A DNA stretch of 32,467 nucleotides from Desulfonatronovibrio magnus (GTDB taxonomy: Bacteria; Desulfobacterota; Desulfovibrionia; Desulfovibrionales; Desulfonatronovibrionaceae), in the NCBI RefSeq assembly GCF_000934755.1, contig NZ_KN882186.1:21448-53914 (forward strand), written 5' to 3'. A program made the position numbers and the translations under genes. Shown piece after piece: positions 9,040 through 16,308 of this stretch. The notes beneath the pieces were generated by a model, which saw only the letters and a program-made list of their open reading frames with translations, had not been told where the DNA came from and did no database searches. Position 1 is the stretch's first letter. Every line of letters begins with the position of its first letter.

Positions 9040-9396
9040 TTACACGTCTTGCTGGTTCTGGATCTTGAATCTGCTGATCTCACCGGATAATTTTGCGATG
9101 GTGGCCGCCAGAACAGCAGCATCATCCAGCCATCCCACCACAGGTATAAAATCGGGAATAATGTCTATGGGCATAATCACATAGGCCAAAGCACCAGCAA
9201 TAAGCGCCCAGGTTGCCGGGCTCATCTTGAAATTTGGATCAGTGATCATGGCATACAAAAGCTTAAAGTCATTATACCATGATTTGTCTGTATGCTTCTG
9301 ACTGAATTCCTGAGCTCTCCCAGCATCAAAGTCATCAGCCATTTTCTCTGCCATATTCAGGGCTTTTTCCTTTTCATCACGTGTAAGTCTGGTCAT
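9040..9396 (-). CDS. YkvA/DUF1232 family small membrane protein
   Basis: A 118-residue protein with the DUF1232 signature YVIMPIDIIPDFIPVVGWLDD preceded by a hydrophobic stretch (MSPATWALIAGALA), so probably inserted in or lying on the membrane. The start at 9396 is chosen for the AGAGGAG site seven bases upstream; a longer start at 9429 adds MLFNIFKEETV and has no site. It is the first gene of the minus-strand run that leads into brxF, 28 bases away. The function of the family is unknown, and whether it belongs to the BREX operon is inferred only from spacing. Confidence 0.8.
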   Translation of the reverse strand: MTRLTRDEKEKALNMAEKMADDFDAGRAQEFSQKHTDKSWYNDFKLLYAMITDPNFKMSPATWALIAGALAYVIMPIDIIPDFIPVVGWLDDAAVLAATIAKLSGEISRFKIQNQQDV

Positions 9397-9444
9397 AACG
9401 GTCTCCTCTTTGAAAATGTTAAAAAGCACATTATCAGACCAGTG

Positions 9445-9460
9445 CGAACACGTGTGTTCG
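9445..9460. promoter_or_regulatory. Inverted repeat upstream of the ykvA-brxF run (possible operator)
   Basis: CGAACAC-GT-GTGTTCG is a perfect 7-bp inverted repeat with a 2-base centre, 49 bases upstream of the YkvA-like start. It is followed on the plus strand by a very AT-rich stretch (9461-9510), so the minus-strand promoter probably lies here. The binding protein is unknown. Confidence 0.35.
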
Positions 9461-10019
9461 TTTTATTTTTATATTTTTTTTCAAAAAAATATTTTTGTAT
9501 TTCATTTTCACATTTTGCTCTTTTTATAAAGGCTCCACCCGGACATCATGGGATCCAGCCTGTGCGGAACTGCTATAATAATTAGATCCTGGATCCTGCA
9601 GTCATTTCAAAAGAGACGGTTGAAATCTGGAAACAAGCAGCAGTTATTCCGTGATATTCAGTGTGTTCCGTGGGCAATCTCTTTGAATCCTGCAAGGGCT
9701 GTCTATCAGTGCGTGATCATCTGGAAAGGCACAGTAATTTGCTAATGATTTAAGCCAAAAAATGGCGAAAGTCATTTAACTTTTAAACACTGGGGTCTGT
9801 GTTCTGGGTTGCAAATATGGTTAGCCATAAAATGTTGATGAAATGTATGTTTCTCATTTTATGTTTAAAGTAATCATTCTTACCCAAACAATAATGACGG
9901 TCAACAATTTTTGATGTTATAATTGTCGTTGAACACTTCACTCTATTGATACGGCGGGGAGTATTAAGCGTTTATGGAAAGTCAATTGGGAACAATCCCG
10001 AAGCTTAGAGGAGGCCGAC
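9461..10019. other. Intergenic region without a recognised gene
   Basis: An AT-rich stretch of about 50 bases is followed by sequence with only short open frames in either direction that lack ribosome sites. I see no convincing gene or RNA here. It ends in the receiver-domain remnant at 10020. Confidence 0.5.
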
Positions 10020-10183
10020 TGTCAGGACAATTATGGGGATATCCTTTTTGATCCCCGGATCAGAAGATGAGCGGATGATTCTTGCAGCCTCGACTCCGTC
10101 CATGACCGGCATGCGGATATCCATCAGGATTACATCATAATCTTGGGTTTTGAGCTGATCAAGGACCTGCCGGCCGTTAGGGC
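10020..10183 (-). pseudogene. Remnant of a response-regulator receiver domain
   Basis: On the minus strand this reads as NGRQVLDQLKTQDYDVILMD followed by IRMPVMDGVEAARIIRSSSD and KKDIPIIVLT. That is the middle of a receiver domain with the phospho-acceptor Asp in VILMD. It closely resembles the terminal receiver of the kinase at 19231-20877. It is cut off on both sides: it lacks the N-terminal acidic residues and the C-terminal KP region, so it is a leftover fragment. Confidence 0.8.
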
Positions 10184-10320
10184 ATTTCCTTACATGTTGC
10201 TGGTCTCAGAGGCCTTGGCTACCTTAGCGCGCCGGGCCAACGCGAATGAATGTCAGTTATGAAGACGACGGGCGGAGGGTGAGCATGCCGCCCTCCGTGT
10301 GCTGCCAAAGCAATACCAAC

Positions 10321-10674
10321 CTATCCGCACTTTTCAGGTGTCGGAGAGTCTATGGCCCCGTTGTACAGGTACTGATAGATATCCAGGCGATCATGTTCCA
10401 AAAGCTTCTCACCCCAGTGTTCGACGCAAGGCATGATTTGCCAGGCGTCGAAAACCGCTGTCCAGTTGGCCTGGGTCTTGGAGTCCGGCCCAAGGCAGTG
10501 CGCAGGCACGTCCCCCACCGGGTTTTCCATGTGACAGGGCCGACATTCCTGGCGGAACAGGAAGCGTCCTTTGCGGGCGTTGCCAGCTTCATCCATGGCC
10601 ACGGCAATGCCAATGCCAATGTAGGATAAGATCATCACGACCACGGCAATGCCCAAGAGTGTTTGCTGTCTCAT
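10321..10674 (-). CDS. Monoheme c-type cytochrome, membrane-anchored or exported
   Basis: A 117-residue protein with an N-terminal hydrophobic segment (LLGIAVVVMILSYIGIGIAVAM) acting as signal or anchor, then one heme-attachment motif CRPCH at about 44-48. Later residues include further Cys (HCLGPDS, MPCVEHW, EKCG) and the helical DRLDIYQYLYNGAI of class I-like cytochromes. Its role would be periplasmic electron transfer. The start has a strong AAAGGAG site. It stands alone: the ATPase beyond its promoter is divergent. Subfamily not recognised. Confidence 0.8.
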   Translation of the reverse strand: MRQQTLLGIAVVVMILSYIGIGIAVAMDEAGNARKGRFLFRQECRPCHMENPVGDVPAHCLGPDSKTQANWTAVFDAWQIMPCVEHWGEKLLEHDRLDIYQYLYNGAIDSPTPEKCG

Positions 10675-10862
10675 ACCCGTCTCCTTTCTTTCGTGGTTAT
10701 ATGAACTTGGGTACGTTTAAAGTCAGTTGTTACGCTTCAGAACGCACAATGTATGCCAATCTGGTATATGTTGCTACAAGCTTTTAAATGATTATATTAT
10801 ACGTCAGGACAACTTATCACAAATGAATTGACTTGAGCTCCAAATTATCATAGCTGTTCTGC

Positions 10863-12017
10863 ATGCCACAACATAATTTTATTCCCCGGATTTTGAGCAT
10901 TGATCTGCCGGAAAACAGGTCCGCCTTTCTCTGGGGACCTCGCAAGACCGGAAAGACCACGCTGCTCAGACAACAGTTTTCTGAAGCGTACTGGATTGAT
11001 CTCCTTGACTATGAACTGTTCATGCTGCTGAGCAGGGAGCCGTTCAGACTGCGCCGGATCCTGGAAGCCCAGTCGTCCATGACCGTGGTCATCGATGAAG
11101 TCCAAAAAATCCCTCATTTGATGGACGAAATTCACTGGCTCATGGAGAATCGCTTTTACCGCTTTCTTTTGTCCGGTTCCAGCGCCAGAAAACTTAAACG
11201 CGGCAACGTCAACCTGCTCGGTGGACGGGCCTGGCGTTTCGAACTTTACCCTCTGGTCTCACGTGAGCTTGGGGACTTTGATCTGGAAAAAGCTCTTGTC
11301 TCGGGATTTTTGCCTTCTCACTACCTTTCCCCGGATTATCGCATGGATCTTCAGGCATATGTTCACGATTACCTTAAGGAAGAAATTCAGGCTGAAGCAT
11401 TGACCCGCAACCTCCCTGCATTCTCCAGGTTCCTGCAGTCGGCTGCGGCAACCAGCGGCATGCTGCTGAACTATTCCAACGCTGCCAGAGACTCGGGCGT
11501 ATCTGTGAAGACCATCCGTGAATACTATCAAATCCTTGAAGACACTTTGATCGGCAGAATTTTGCCGCCTTGGAAAAAAAGCTCAAGGCGACGGCTCATA
11601 GAAACTGCCAAGTTTTATTTTTTTGATGTTGGTCTGGTCTCTGCGCTGCTGAACCGGTATTCTCTCAGTCCCAAGACCAGGGAGTTCGGCAGGGCCTTTG
11701 AACAGTTCATCCTTCAGGAATGCTGGGCTTACAGGCACTATAGCCGCAAGGACTTTCCCGTTTCATACTGGAGGACAGCCAGCGGATCTGAGGTGGATAT
11801 CATCCTGGGAGACGCGGATGTGGCCATTGAGGTCAAGGCTGGAGAGCACGCTGCATCGAAATTGCCTAAAGGGCTGCACCTGTTTGGGGAGGAGTGCAGG
11901 CCAGGGAAAAGTATCATTGTTTCGCGAGACAGGTATCCTGAAAAAATCAACAGCCGGATCACGATTTTGCCTTGGGAGCAGTTCTGCGCAAAGCTCTGGA
12001 ACGGAGATATCATATAG
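10863..12017 (+). CDS. AAA ATPase with C-terminal DUF4143 domain
   Basis: A 384-residue protein of the AAA_14 plus DUF4143 type. Walker A is GPRKTGKT at 25-32 and Walker B is TVVIDEV at 74-80, followed by the sensor-like FLLSGSSARKL. A winged-helix-like region with NAARDSGVSVKTIREYYQIL comes next. The C-terminal half has a nuclease-fold-like signature (FEQFILQE, then SEVDIILGDADVAIEVKAGE) shared with PD-(D/E)XK proteins. Cellular function of this common family is not settled. The ATG lacks a clear ribosome site. The gene is single and convergent with the cluster that ends at 12150. Confidence 0.8.
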   Translation: MPQHNFIPRILSIDLPENRSAFLWGPRKTGKTTLLRQQFSEAYWIDLLDYELFMLLSREPFRLRRILEAQSSMTVVIDEVQKIPHLMDEIHWLMENRFYRFLLSGSSARKLKRGNVNLLGGRAWRFELYPLVSRELGDFDLEKALVSGFLPSHYLSPDYRMDLQAYVHDYLKEEIQAEALTRNLPAFSRFLQSAAATSGMLLNYSNAARDSGVSVKTIREYYQILEDTLIGRILPPWKKSSRRRLIETAKFYFFDVGLVSALLNRYSLSPKTREFGRAFEQFILQECWAYRHYSRKDFPVSYWRTASGSEVDIILGDADVAIEVKAGEHAASKLPKGLHLFGEECRPGKSIIVSRDRYPEKINSRITILPWEQFCAKLWNGDII

Positions 12018-12149
12018 GCAGCTTTCATCGTTTTTGGCCCCAAAAAAAGTATCCTAAGATAATTTTTTAGCCCTGTAGAGACAATTTACTCAATCAGTTC
12101 AATAACCTGGTCAGGTCCGACCCCATAAGTCACCCCAAAACATTCTAAT

Positions 12150-12521
12150 TTATGAGTAGCTATGCAAAGCCTGATTGAGCCTGGACATTAACTCCCGGCC
12201 TTCCTGCATCCCCGGTTTTAGAGGCAAAGACATAAGAATTCCCAGACCTTCCCCTTTCTGGTGAAACTCATCCTGATCCATACCTGTAATCACCGCAGTA
12301 TTGACCATAGCATCCAGCTTCAGAATATGGCGAATCAGCCCAAAGATATCTGTTTGAGCAAGGCTCTCATCCACTATTACCAATTCTGGCTTATACTCTT
12401 GAACAAAATCCAGAACCTCTTGAGCGCTTCCCGCTAATATGGGCTCATGCCTTTCCAGGTCAAGACCAGCCACAAATCCTTCAAATTCGCGCGGTCTGCT
12501 GGTTGCCAGTACAATTTTCAT
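12150..12521 (-). CDS. Stand-alone receiver-like protein at the end of the ORP-like cluster
   Basis: A 123-residue protein with a CheY-like outline: MKIVLATSRP start, the Asp-containing strand ELVIVDESL where a phospho-acceptor would be, and MSLPLKPG near the end matching the conserved Lys-Pro. The usual acidic pair after the first strand is missing (ATSRPREFEG), so phosphorylation is doubtful. The start at 12521 is chosen for AGGAG eight bases upstream; a start at 12545 would overlap the previous stop. It follows the NifX-like gene by 20 bases and should be its operon partner. Confidence 0.7.
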   Translation of the reverse strand: MKIVLATSRPREFEGFVAGLDLERHEPILAGSAQEVLDFVQEYKPELVIVDESLAQTDIFGLIRHILKLDAMVNTAVITGMDQDEFHQKGEGLGILMSLPLKPGMQEGRELMSRLNQALHSYS

Positions 12522-12541
12522 ATTGACTTTCTCCTGTTTGT

Positions 12542-12928
12542 TCAATGCTGTCCCTGTCCGCCTCCGCAGGTGTATTCTGCAGTGAACTTTACCAGAGTCC
12601 CGCTCATAAAGGCATTAACTGCATCTTCCACTTTCCTGGAGTCTCCACCAAAAAATACATCTATTCCCACTTGATTAAAACCCATCAAGGGACGCATGCC
12701 CATCCCCCCGGCAATGAGGATCTCTACACCATTGCCAGCCAGATGATTTACAGGAGCCATACAACCACCCTGAACATGCGGCACATTGGGCAGAGTTTCC
12801 ACAGAAGATATCCGGCCGTTTACCACATCAATTATGGTGTAAAGGTCACAATGGCCAAAGTGCTGGCCAAGTTCTGAATTCAGTCCTCCTGGATTGGTTG
12901 AAGGTACTGCTATTCTTTTCTTTTCCAT
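12542..12928 (-). CDS. NifX/NifB-type metallocluster-binding protein (128 aa)
   Basis: A member of the dinitrogenase iron-molybdenum cofactor family (NifX/NafY/MTH1175-like). The N-terminus IAVPSTNPGGLNSELGQHFG and the central GGCMAPVNHLAGNGVEILIA are typical of the fold that holds metal-sulfur clusters. The His/Cys tail TCGGGQGQH could bind metal. In the sulfate reducer D. vulgaris, proteins of this type form the orange-protein complex with ferredoxin-MinD ATPases. Here it lies downstream of two such ATPases, separated from them by an inverted-repeat element. Confidence 0.82.
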   Translation of the reverse strand: MEKKRIAVPSTNPGGLNSELGQHFGHCDLYTIIDVVNGRISSVETLPNVPHVQGGCMAPVNHLAGNGVEILIAGGMGMRPLMGFNQVGIDVFFGGDSRKVEDAVNAFMSGTLVKFTAEYTCGGGQGQH

Positions 12929-12951
12929 AAACTTTTTCTCCTTTCAGATGT

Positions 12952-13147
12952 TAATTAGTTTCCATCCGGAAAGTCTTTCTTTCCGGATGTTGAAGCTATT
13001 GGTTTTCTTTCCGGAAACGAGGAGTTTTTTCTTTTAGCAAGGAAATCAAGCAATTATGAGGAGGCGTATCTTAGTACGTTGACGAATAATTGTGCAGATT
13101 GACGCCGCTAAAAGGAAAAAGAACCGTTTCCGGATGAAAACTAATTA
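12952..13147. repeat. 196-bp inverted-repeat element within the ORP-like cluster
   Basis: The ends TAATTAGTTTCCATCCGGAA (12952) and its inverted copy ending at 13147 match at 20 of 21 positions. Inside are nested partial repeats: CTTTTAGC near 13038 against GCTAAAAG near 13106, and CAATTAT near 13051 against ATAATTG near 13085. The whole can fold into a long cruciform. It encodes no protein. A partial look-alike, TAGTTTCCATCTGGAAACTC, is at 26262. It separates a MinD-like gene from the NifX-like gene downstream and may affect read-through. Confidence 0.7.
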
Positions 13148-13232
13148 TCATGGTTAAGGCATATTTACTTGCAGGATCCACTTATGAAGTACGGTTACTT
13201 ATCGGCTTAAACATACCCCCAGGATGGAGTTC

Positions 13233-14099
13233 TTACAGCAACTTTAAAATCTGATCCCAGATCCTGCTGACCTTACCTGCAATATGGCTTGTATTGACCT
13301 CGGTAACAACTTTTTTATCTACCATGGCCGTTGTAAACTGCGGATCATAAGGAATATTCCCAACCAGGCTGAAGCCCTTTTCCCTGCAGTATCCTTCAAT
13401 CTCTCTGCTCTGTTCGCTGTTCAAGTCAAACTTGTTGATGATCACTGCAACCCTGATTTTAAAATGAGAGCAAAGCTGGGCAACACGCTGTAAATCATGC
13501 AGACCTGACAGGGTCGGCTCTGTAACAATTACCGCCAGATTAGTCCCGGACAGGGAGCTTATGACTGGACAGCCTATGCCGGGAGCACCGTCACAAAGAA
13601 TCAGGTCATGGCCTTCCTGCCTGGCCTTTTCCCTGGCCTGATTACGCAAAAGAGTAACCAGGCGGCCTGAATTTTCAGCTCCTGGAAAAAGCCTGGCGTG
13701 GACCATAGTTCCAAATCTGGTGGAACTGACAAACCATTGCCCGCAATATCTTTCCGGAAAATCAATGGCTTCTTCAGGGCAAAAACTGACGCAAACCTTG
13801 CACCCTTCACAGCGTAGGTTTTCAATAAAATACCTTGCTCCATCAAACTGCACTGCTCCGAACTGACACATGTCAAGGCAGGTTCCACACATCTGGCATC
13901 TGGAATTATCAATTACTGCCTCATGTCCAGAATAAAAATCTTCAGTACGGGCCATGTCCGGAGACAGAAGGATATGCAAATCCGGTGCATCCACGTCCAG
14001 ATCACAAATGATCTTATTCTCAGCAAGATGGGCAAATGCCCCGGTCAGAGAAGTTTTTCCTGTTCCACCTTTTCCGCTTATGACAACTATCTCACGCAT
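13233..14099 (-). CDS. Ferredoxin-containing MinD/Mrp-type ATPase (ORP cluster), distal
   Basis: A 288-residue P-loop ATPase of the MinD superfamily with an inserted pair of [4Fe-4S] motifs. The deviant Walker A GKGGTGKT is at 9-16. The iron-sulfur ligands are CQMCGTCLDMC and CEGCKVCVSFC, followed by CPVISSLSGTNLAVIVTEPT of the switch region. The start at 14099 (MREIVV) has GGAGG upstream and overlaps the previous stop by 8 bases, showing translational coupling. It pairs with its paralog directly upstream; such twin ATPases accompany the orange protein and are thought to handle the cluster or localise the complex. The stop overlaps a possible degenerate repeat. Confidence 0.85.
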   Translation of the reverse strand: MREIVVISGKGGTGKTSLTGAFAHLAENKIICDLDVDAPDLHILLSPDMARTEDFYSGHEAVIDNSRCQMCGTCLDMCQFGAVQFDGARYFIENLRCEGCKVCVSFCPEEAIDFPERYCGQWFVSSTRFGTMVHARLFPGAENSGRLVTLLRNQAREKARQEGHDLILCDGAPGIGCPVISSLSGTNLAVIVTEPTLSGLHDLQRVAQLCSHFKIRVAVIINKFDLNSEQSREIEGYCREKGFSLVGNIPYDPQFTTAMVDKKVVTEVNTSHIAGKVSRIWDQILKLL

Positions 14100-14985
14100 C
14101 TCTGCCTCCAGCTCCCATCTCTTTAATGGACCGGGCAAGCTGCACAAACACAGACCTGAGTTCCGGACTCAGTTCAGCAATGACCTTACCTCTGGAATAT
14201 GCTCCTGCTATATCTCTATCAAAAGGAATATGAGCCAGAACCGGGATGCCCTGTTCACTGCAGAACCTTTCAACACCTGCATCGCCCAGACCTGAACGGT
14301 TAATCACTGCTGCCACTGGTTTATTAAACGGGACAAAGGCTTCTAATGCCAGCTTAAAATCGTGTAATCCAAAAGGAGTAGGTTCTGTAACCAGGAGAAT
14401 AAAGTCGGTGTCCATTACTGCACATACTGCCGGGCAGCTGACCCCTGGAGGTGCGTCAATTATTGCATCCCCTCCCCTGTGATCCAGATTTTTCACAAGT
14501 CTCTCTTTAACTGCCCGCATCAGGGGAGGACTCATGGCCTCACCCACACGCAGTCTTCCCATGAGAAAGTCATTGAATCCTGATTTTCCAGTGCTTAAAG
14601 TGCCAAGCTCCCGTCTTCCCCAGGAAATGGCCTTTTCCGGACAGATTGCCATGCACCCGCCACAGCCATGACACATTTCTGGAAATGTAAGGATGGCTGA
14701 GCCCATGACATTTATGGCTTTAAACTGACACAGACTGGAGCACTCACGGCAGAGCGTACACAAGGATTCATCAACTTCCGGGACATTGAGATAGACCTTG
14801 TCTTCTGAAGCTATCCAGGGGTTGAGAAACAAGTGAAGATTCGGCTCCTCCACATCCAGGTCAACCGCTGTAACCGGGCCATCCCAGACTGTGGTCAGGG
14901 ACGCTGATACAGTAGTCTTTCCTGTTCCACCCTTACCGCTGGCAATAGATATCAACACTTTTTCACCTGCACTTTGTAATTGCAC
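14092..14985 (-). CDS. Ferredoxin-containing MinD/Mrp-type ATPase (ORP cluster), proximal
   Basis: A 297-residue paralog of the next gene in the operon. GKGGTGKT is at about 18-25, and the two cluster motifs are CTLCRECSSLC and CHGCGGCMAIC; the switch region VSCPAVCAVMDTDFILLVTE follows. The start is uncertain: GTG at 14985 lies only 6 bases after the preceding stop without a strong site. An in-frame GTG ten codons later (14958) has AGGTG nearby and would begin just before the conserved LISIASGKGG. The gene is tightly packed between the NifX-like ORP gene and the second ATPase. Confidence 0.83.
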   Translation of the reverse strand: MQLQSAGEKVLISIASGKGGTGKTTVSASLTTVWDGPVTAVDLDVEEPNLHLFLNPWIASEDKVYLNVPEVDESLCTLCRECSSLCQFKAINVMGSAILTFPEMCHGCGGCMAICPEKAISWGRRELGTLSTGKSGFNDFLMGRLRVGEAMSPPLMRAVKERLVKNLDHRGGDAIIDAPPGVSCPAVCAVMDTDFILLVTEPTPFGLHDFKLALEAFVPFNKPVAAVINRSGLGDAGVERFCSEQGIPVLAHIPFDRDIAGAYSRGKVIAELSPELRSVFVQLARSIKEMGAGGRDA

Positions 14986-14991
14986 CGACTT

Positions 14992-15345
14992 TTATTTATT
15001 TGGCTGTTGTGCATACTGAACATCACCGCTTTTGTATCTTTGGACAGCCTGTTCAACACTCATATTGTCCAGATTCTGAATTACCTTGATCCCGACAGCC
15101 TTGAGGGCCTCAAAAGCCTTTGGCCCCACAAAGCCGGTCAGCAGCACTTTTGCCCCGGAATCAGCAATTGTCTGGGCAGCCTGGATTCCAGCGCCGTGTG
15201 CCATGGCCTGAGACTGTCCATTATCAACATATTCATGCTCCATGGTTTCGGGATCAACCACTACAAACCCTCCGGCACGCCCAAATCTTGGATCGACCAT
15301 ATCCTGCATGTTTGGGCCTTCACTGGTAACTGCAACTTTTGTCAT
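14992..15345 (-). CDS. Orange-protein-like NifX family protein (117 aa)
   Basis: A small NifX/MTH1175-type protein, the closest in size and context to the orange protein (Orp) of Desulfovibrio, which is known to carry a molybdenum-copper sulfide cluster. Features are KVAVTSEGPNMQDMVDPRFG at the N-terminus, FVVVDPET, and GIQAAQTIADSGAKVLLTG. The start at 15345 is used because AGGAG lies six bases before it; the ATG at 15351 touches that site. It is followed by the two ferredoxin-MinD ATPases. Assignment to Orp itself is by context. Confidence 0.8.
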   Translation of the reverse strand: MTKVAVTSEGPNMQDMVDPRFGRAGGFVVVDPETMEHEYVDNGQSQAMAHGAGIQAAQTIADSGAKVLLTGFVGPKAFEALKAVGIKVIQNLDNMSVEQAVQRYKSGDVQYAQQPNK

Positions 15346-15382
15346 TATCATCTCCTGACTTTCTGCATTGTAATAAGATGCG

Positions 15383-16105
15383 CTATACTCTTCCCCGCAT
15401 TACCTCGCCGCACTCAGGACACTTCATGTTCATGCATGGATTGCCTCTTTCATGTGGAGCCTGATGACCGCATTTGGGGCAGGTGCAGACACCGGCAGAA
15501 CCACCCGCTCTGGACTTTCCCATACCTGAACTTCCAGGTGATGCGCTGCTGCCGGACTGTTCACGACCCAGTCCCTGGCCACTGCCCTGCCCCTTGCCTC
15601 CTCCCTGGCCGATTCCCTGAGCGCGACCTTGGCCGCCTCTCTGGCCCTTGCCTCCTCCCTGGCCCTGGGCCATGCATTGTCCTTTTCTCTGCCTTTGTGT
15701 ATTGGGACAATCGTTTCTCTGATTTCTAACTCTCATGGTTACCTCCATATTTTTCCCGCCTGAACTGTTCATCCTAAAACAACAGCCGGGCATATTAAAG
15801 CTTTCAAGTCTTAAATCCTTTTCCAGCCAGGTATCTATCACCTCTGATATGTCTCCAGCCACAAAAGGAATAATCCTTACATTTTTCCATTCCAGCCTGA
15901 GCTGAAGGTGGCTGGATATTGCACCGCAAACCAGAAAATTTGCTCCCTGTTCAACTATCCACAAACACCTGTCCATGCCATCAGGCAAAATCCTATGTTC
16001 TTTAATTGTTTCCTGTCCTGGACCTGCATGGACAAGAAAAATTTCTTTCGAAACATCAAACACAGGAGAAATTCTGTTTTTCCATGTAGAAAAAGCAACT
16101 TTCAT
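15383..16105 (-). CDS. NifX-like domain fused to Gly/Gln-rich linker and zinc-ribbon tail
   Basis: A 240-residue first gene of the ORP-like operon. Residues 1-105 form a NifX-type domain (MKVAFSTWKNRISPVFDVSK, then NFLVCGAISSHLQLRLE). About 120-205 is a low-complexity stretch rich in Gly, Gln, Arg and Lys (GQGGGKGQ repeated). The end carries CTCPKCGHQAPH and CMNMKCPECGEVM, which look like a zinc ribbon. An internal Met (MEVTMRVRNQR) with GGCGGG upstream could be a separate start if this arose from two genes. A sigma-54 type promoter lies about 60 bases upstream. Confidence 0.78.
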   Translation of the reverse strand: MKVAFSTWKNRISPVFDVSKEIFLVHAGPGQETIKEHRILPDGMDRCLWIVEQGANFLVCGAISSHLQLRLEWKNVRIIPFVAGDISEVIDTWLEKDLRLESFNMPGCCFRMNSSGGKNMEVTMRVRNQRNDCPNTQRQRKGQCMAQGQGGGKGQRGGQGRAQGIGQGGGKGQGSGQGLGREQSGSSASPGSSGMGKSRAGGSAGVCTCPKCGHQAPHERGNPCMNMKCPECGEVMRGRV

Positions 16106-16165
16106 TAAACACCCGTACTCCGGCAGGGTTGCAGACTTATTGTTTGAATGAATTGTTCAGTACAA

Positions 16166-16181
16166 AGCAATACCCGGGCCA
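16166..16181 (-). promoter_or_regulatory. Sigma-54 (-24/-12) promoter of the ORP-like operon
   Basis: Minus strand TGGCCCGGGTATTGCT, with GG and GC separated by exactly 10 bases as sigma-54 requires and TTGC at -12. It is about 60 bases upstream of the first operon gene. The neighbouring activator has the sigma-54 contact motif, which supports this reading. Confidence 0.65.
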
Positions 16182-16266
16182 CAATTATCATTGAAGCCTA
16201 AATCAAGACAAACGCCTGGTATTAAAGGGATATTTTTAAGAAGCAGGAATATGAGGAAGGGGATAA

Positions 16267-16304
16267 GGTCTCATAAAAGAGACTGCATGCCGATGCATGG
16301 TCTC
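16267..16304. promoter_or_regulatory. Repeated GGTCTC/GAGAC motifs, possible activator-binding site or terminator
   Basis: GGTCTCA occurs twice with GAGAC and two TGCATG copies between them, just after the stop of the sigma-54 activator gene. It sits about 90-140 bases upstream of the -24/-12 promoter, the usual place for an enhancer of a sigma-54 activator. It could equally be the 3' hairpin of the activator transcript. Confidence 0.35.
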
Positions 16305-16308
16305 ACAA

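Noticed and set aside
9445-9460. LexA/SOS box
   Set aside because: CGAAC and GTTCG are 6 bases apart, not the 4 of the Gram-positive-type box, so I keep it only as an unnamed inverted repeat.
13194-13236. Third GTTACT-type repeat copy
   Set aside because: It begins with GTTACTTATCGG but lacks the central palindrome and ends inside a coding region, so the match may be partial or chance.
14980-15729. 249-residue plus-strand open frame opposite the ORP-like genes
   Set aside because: It runs antisense through two NifX-like genes with good starts and reads as low-complexity Cys/His/Pro sequence, so it is a shadow.
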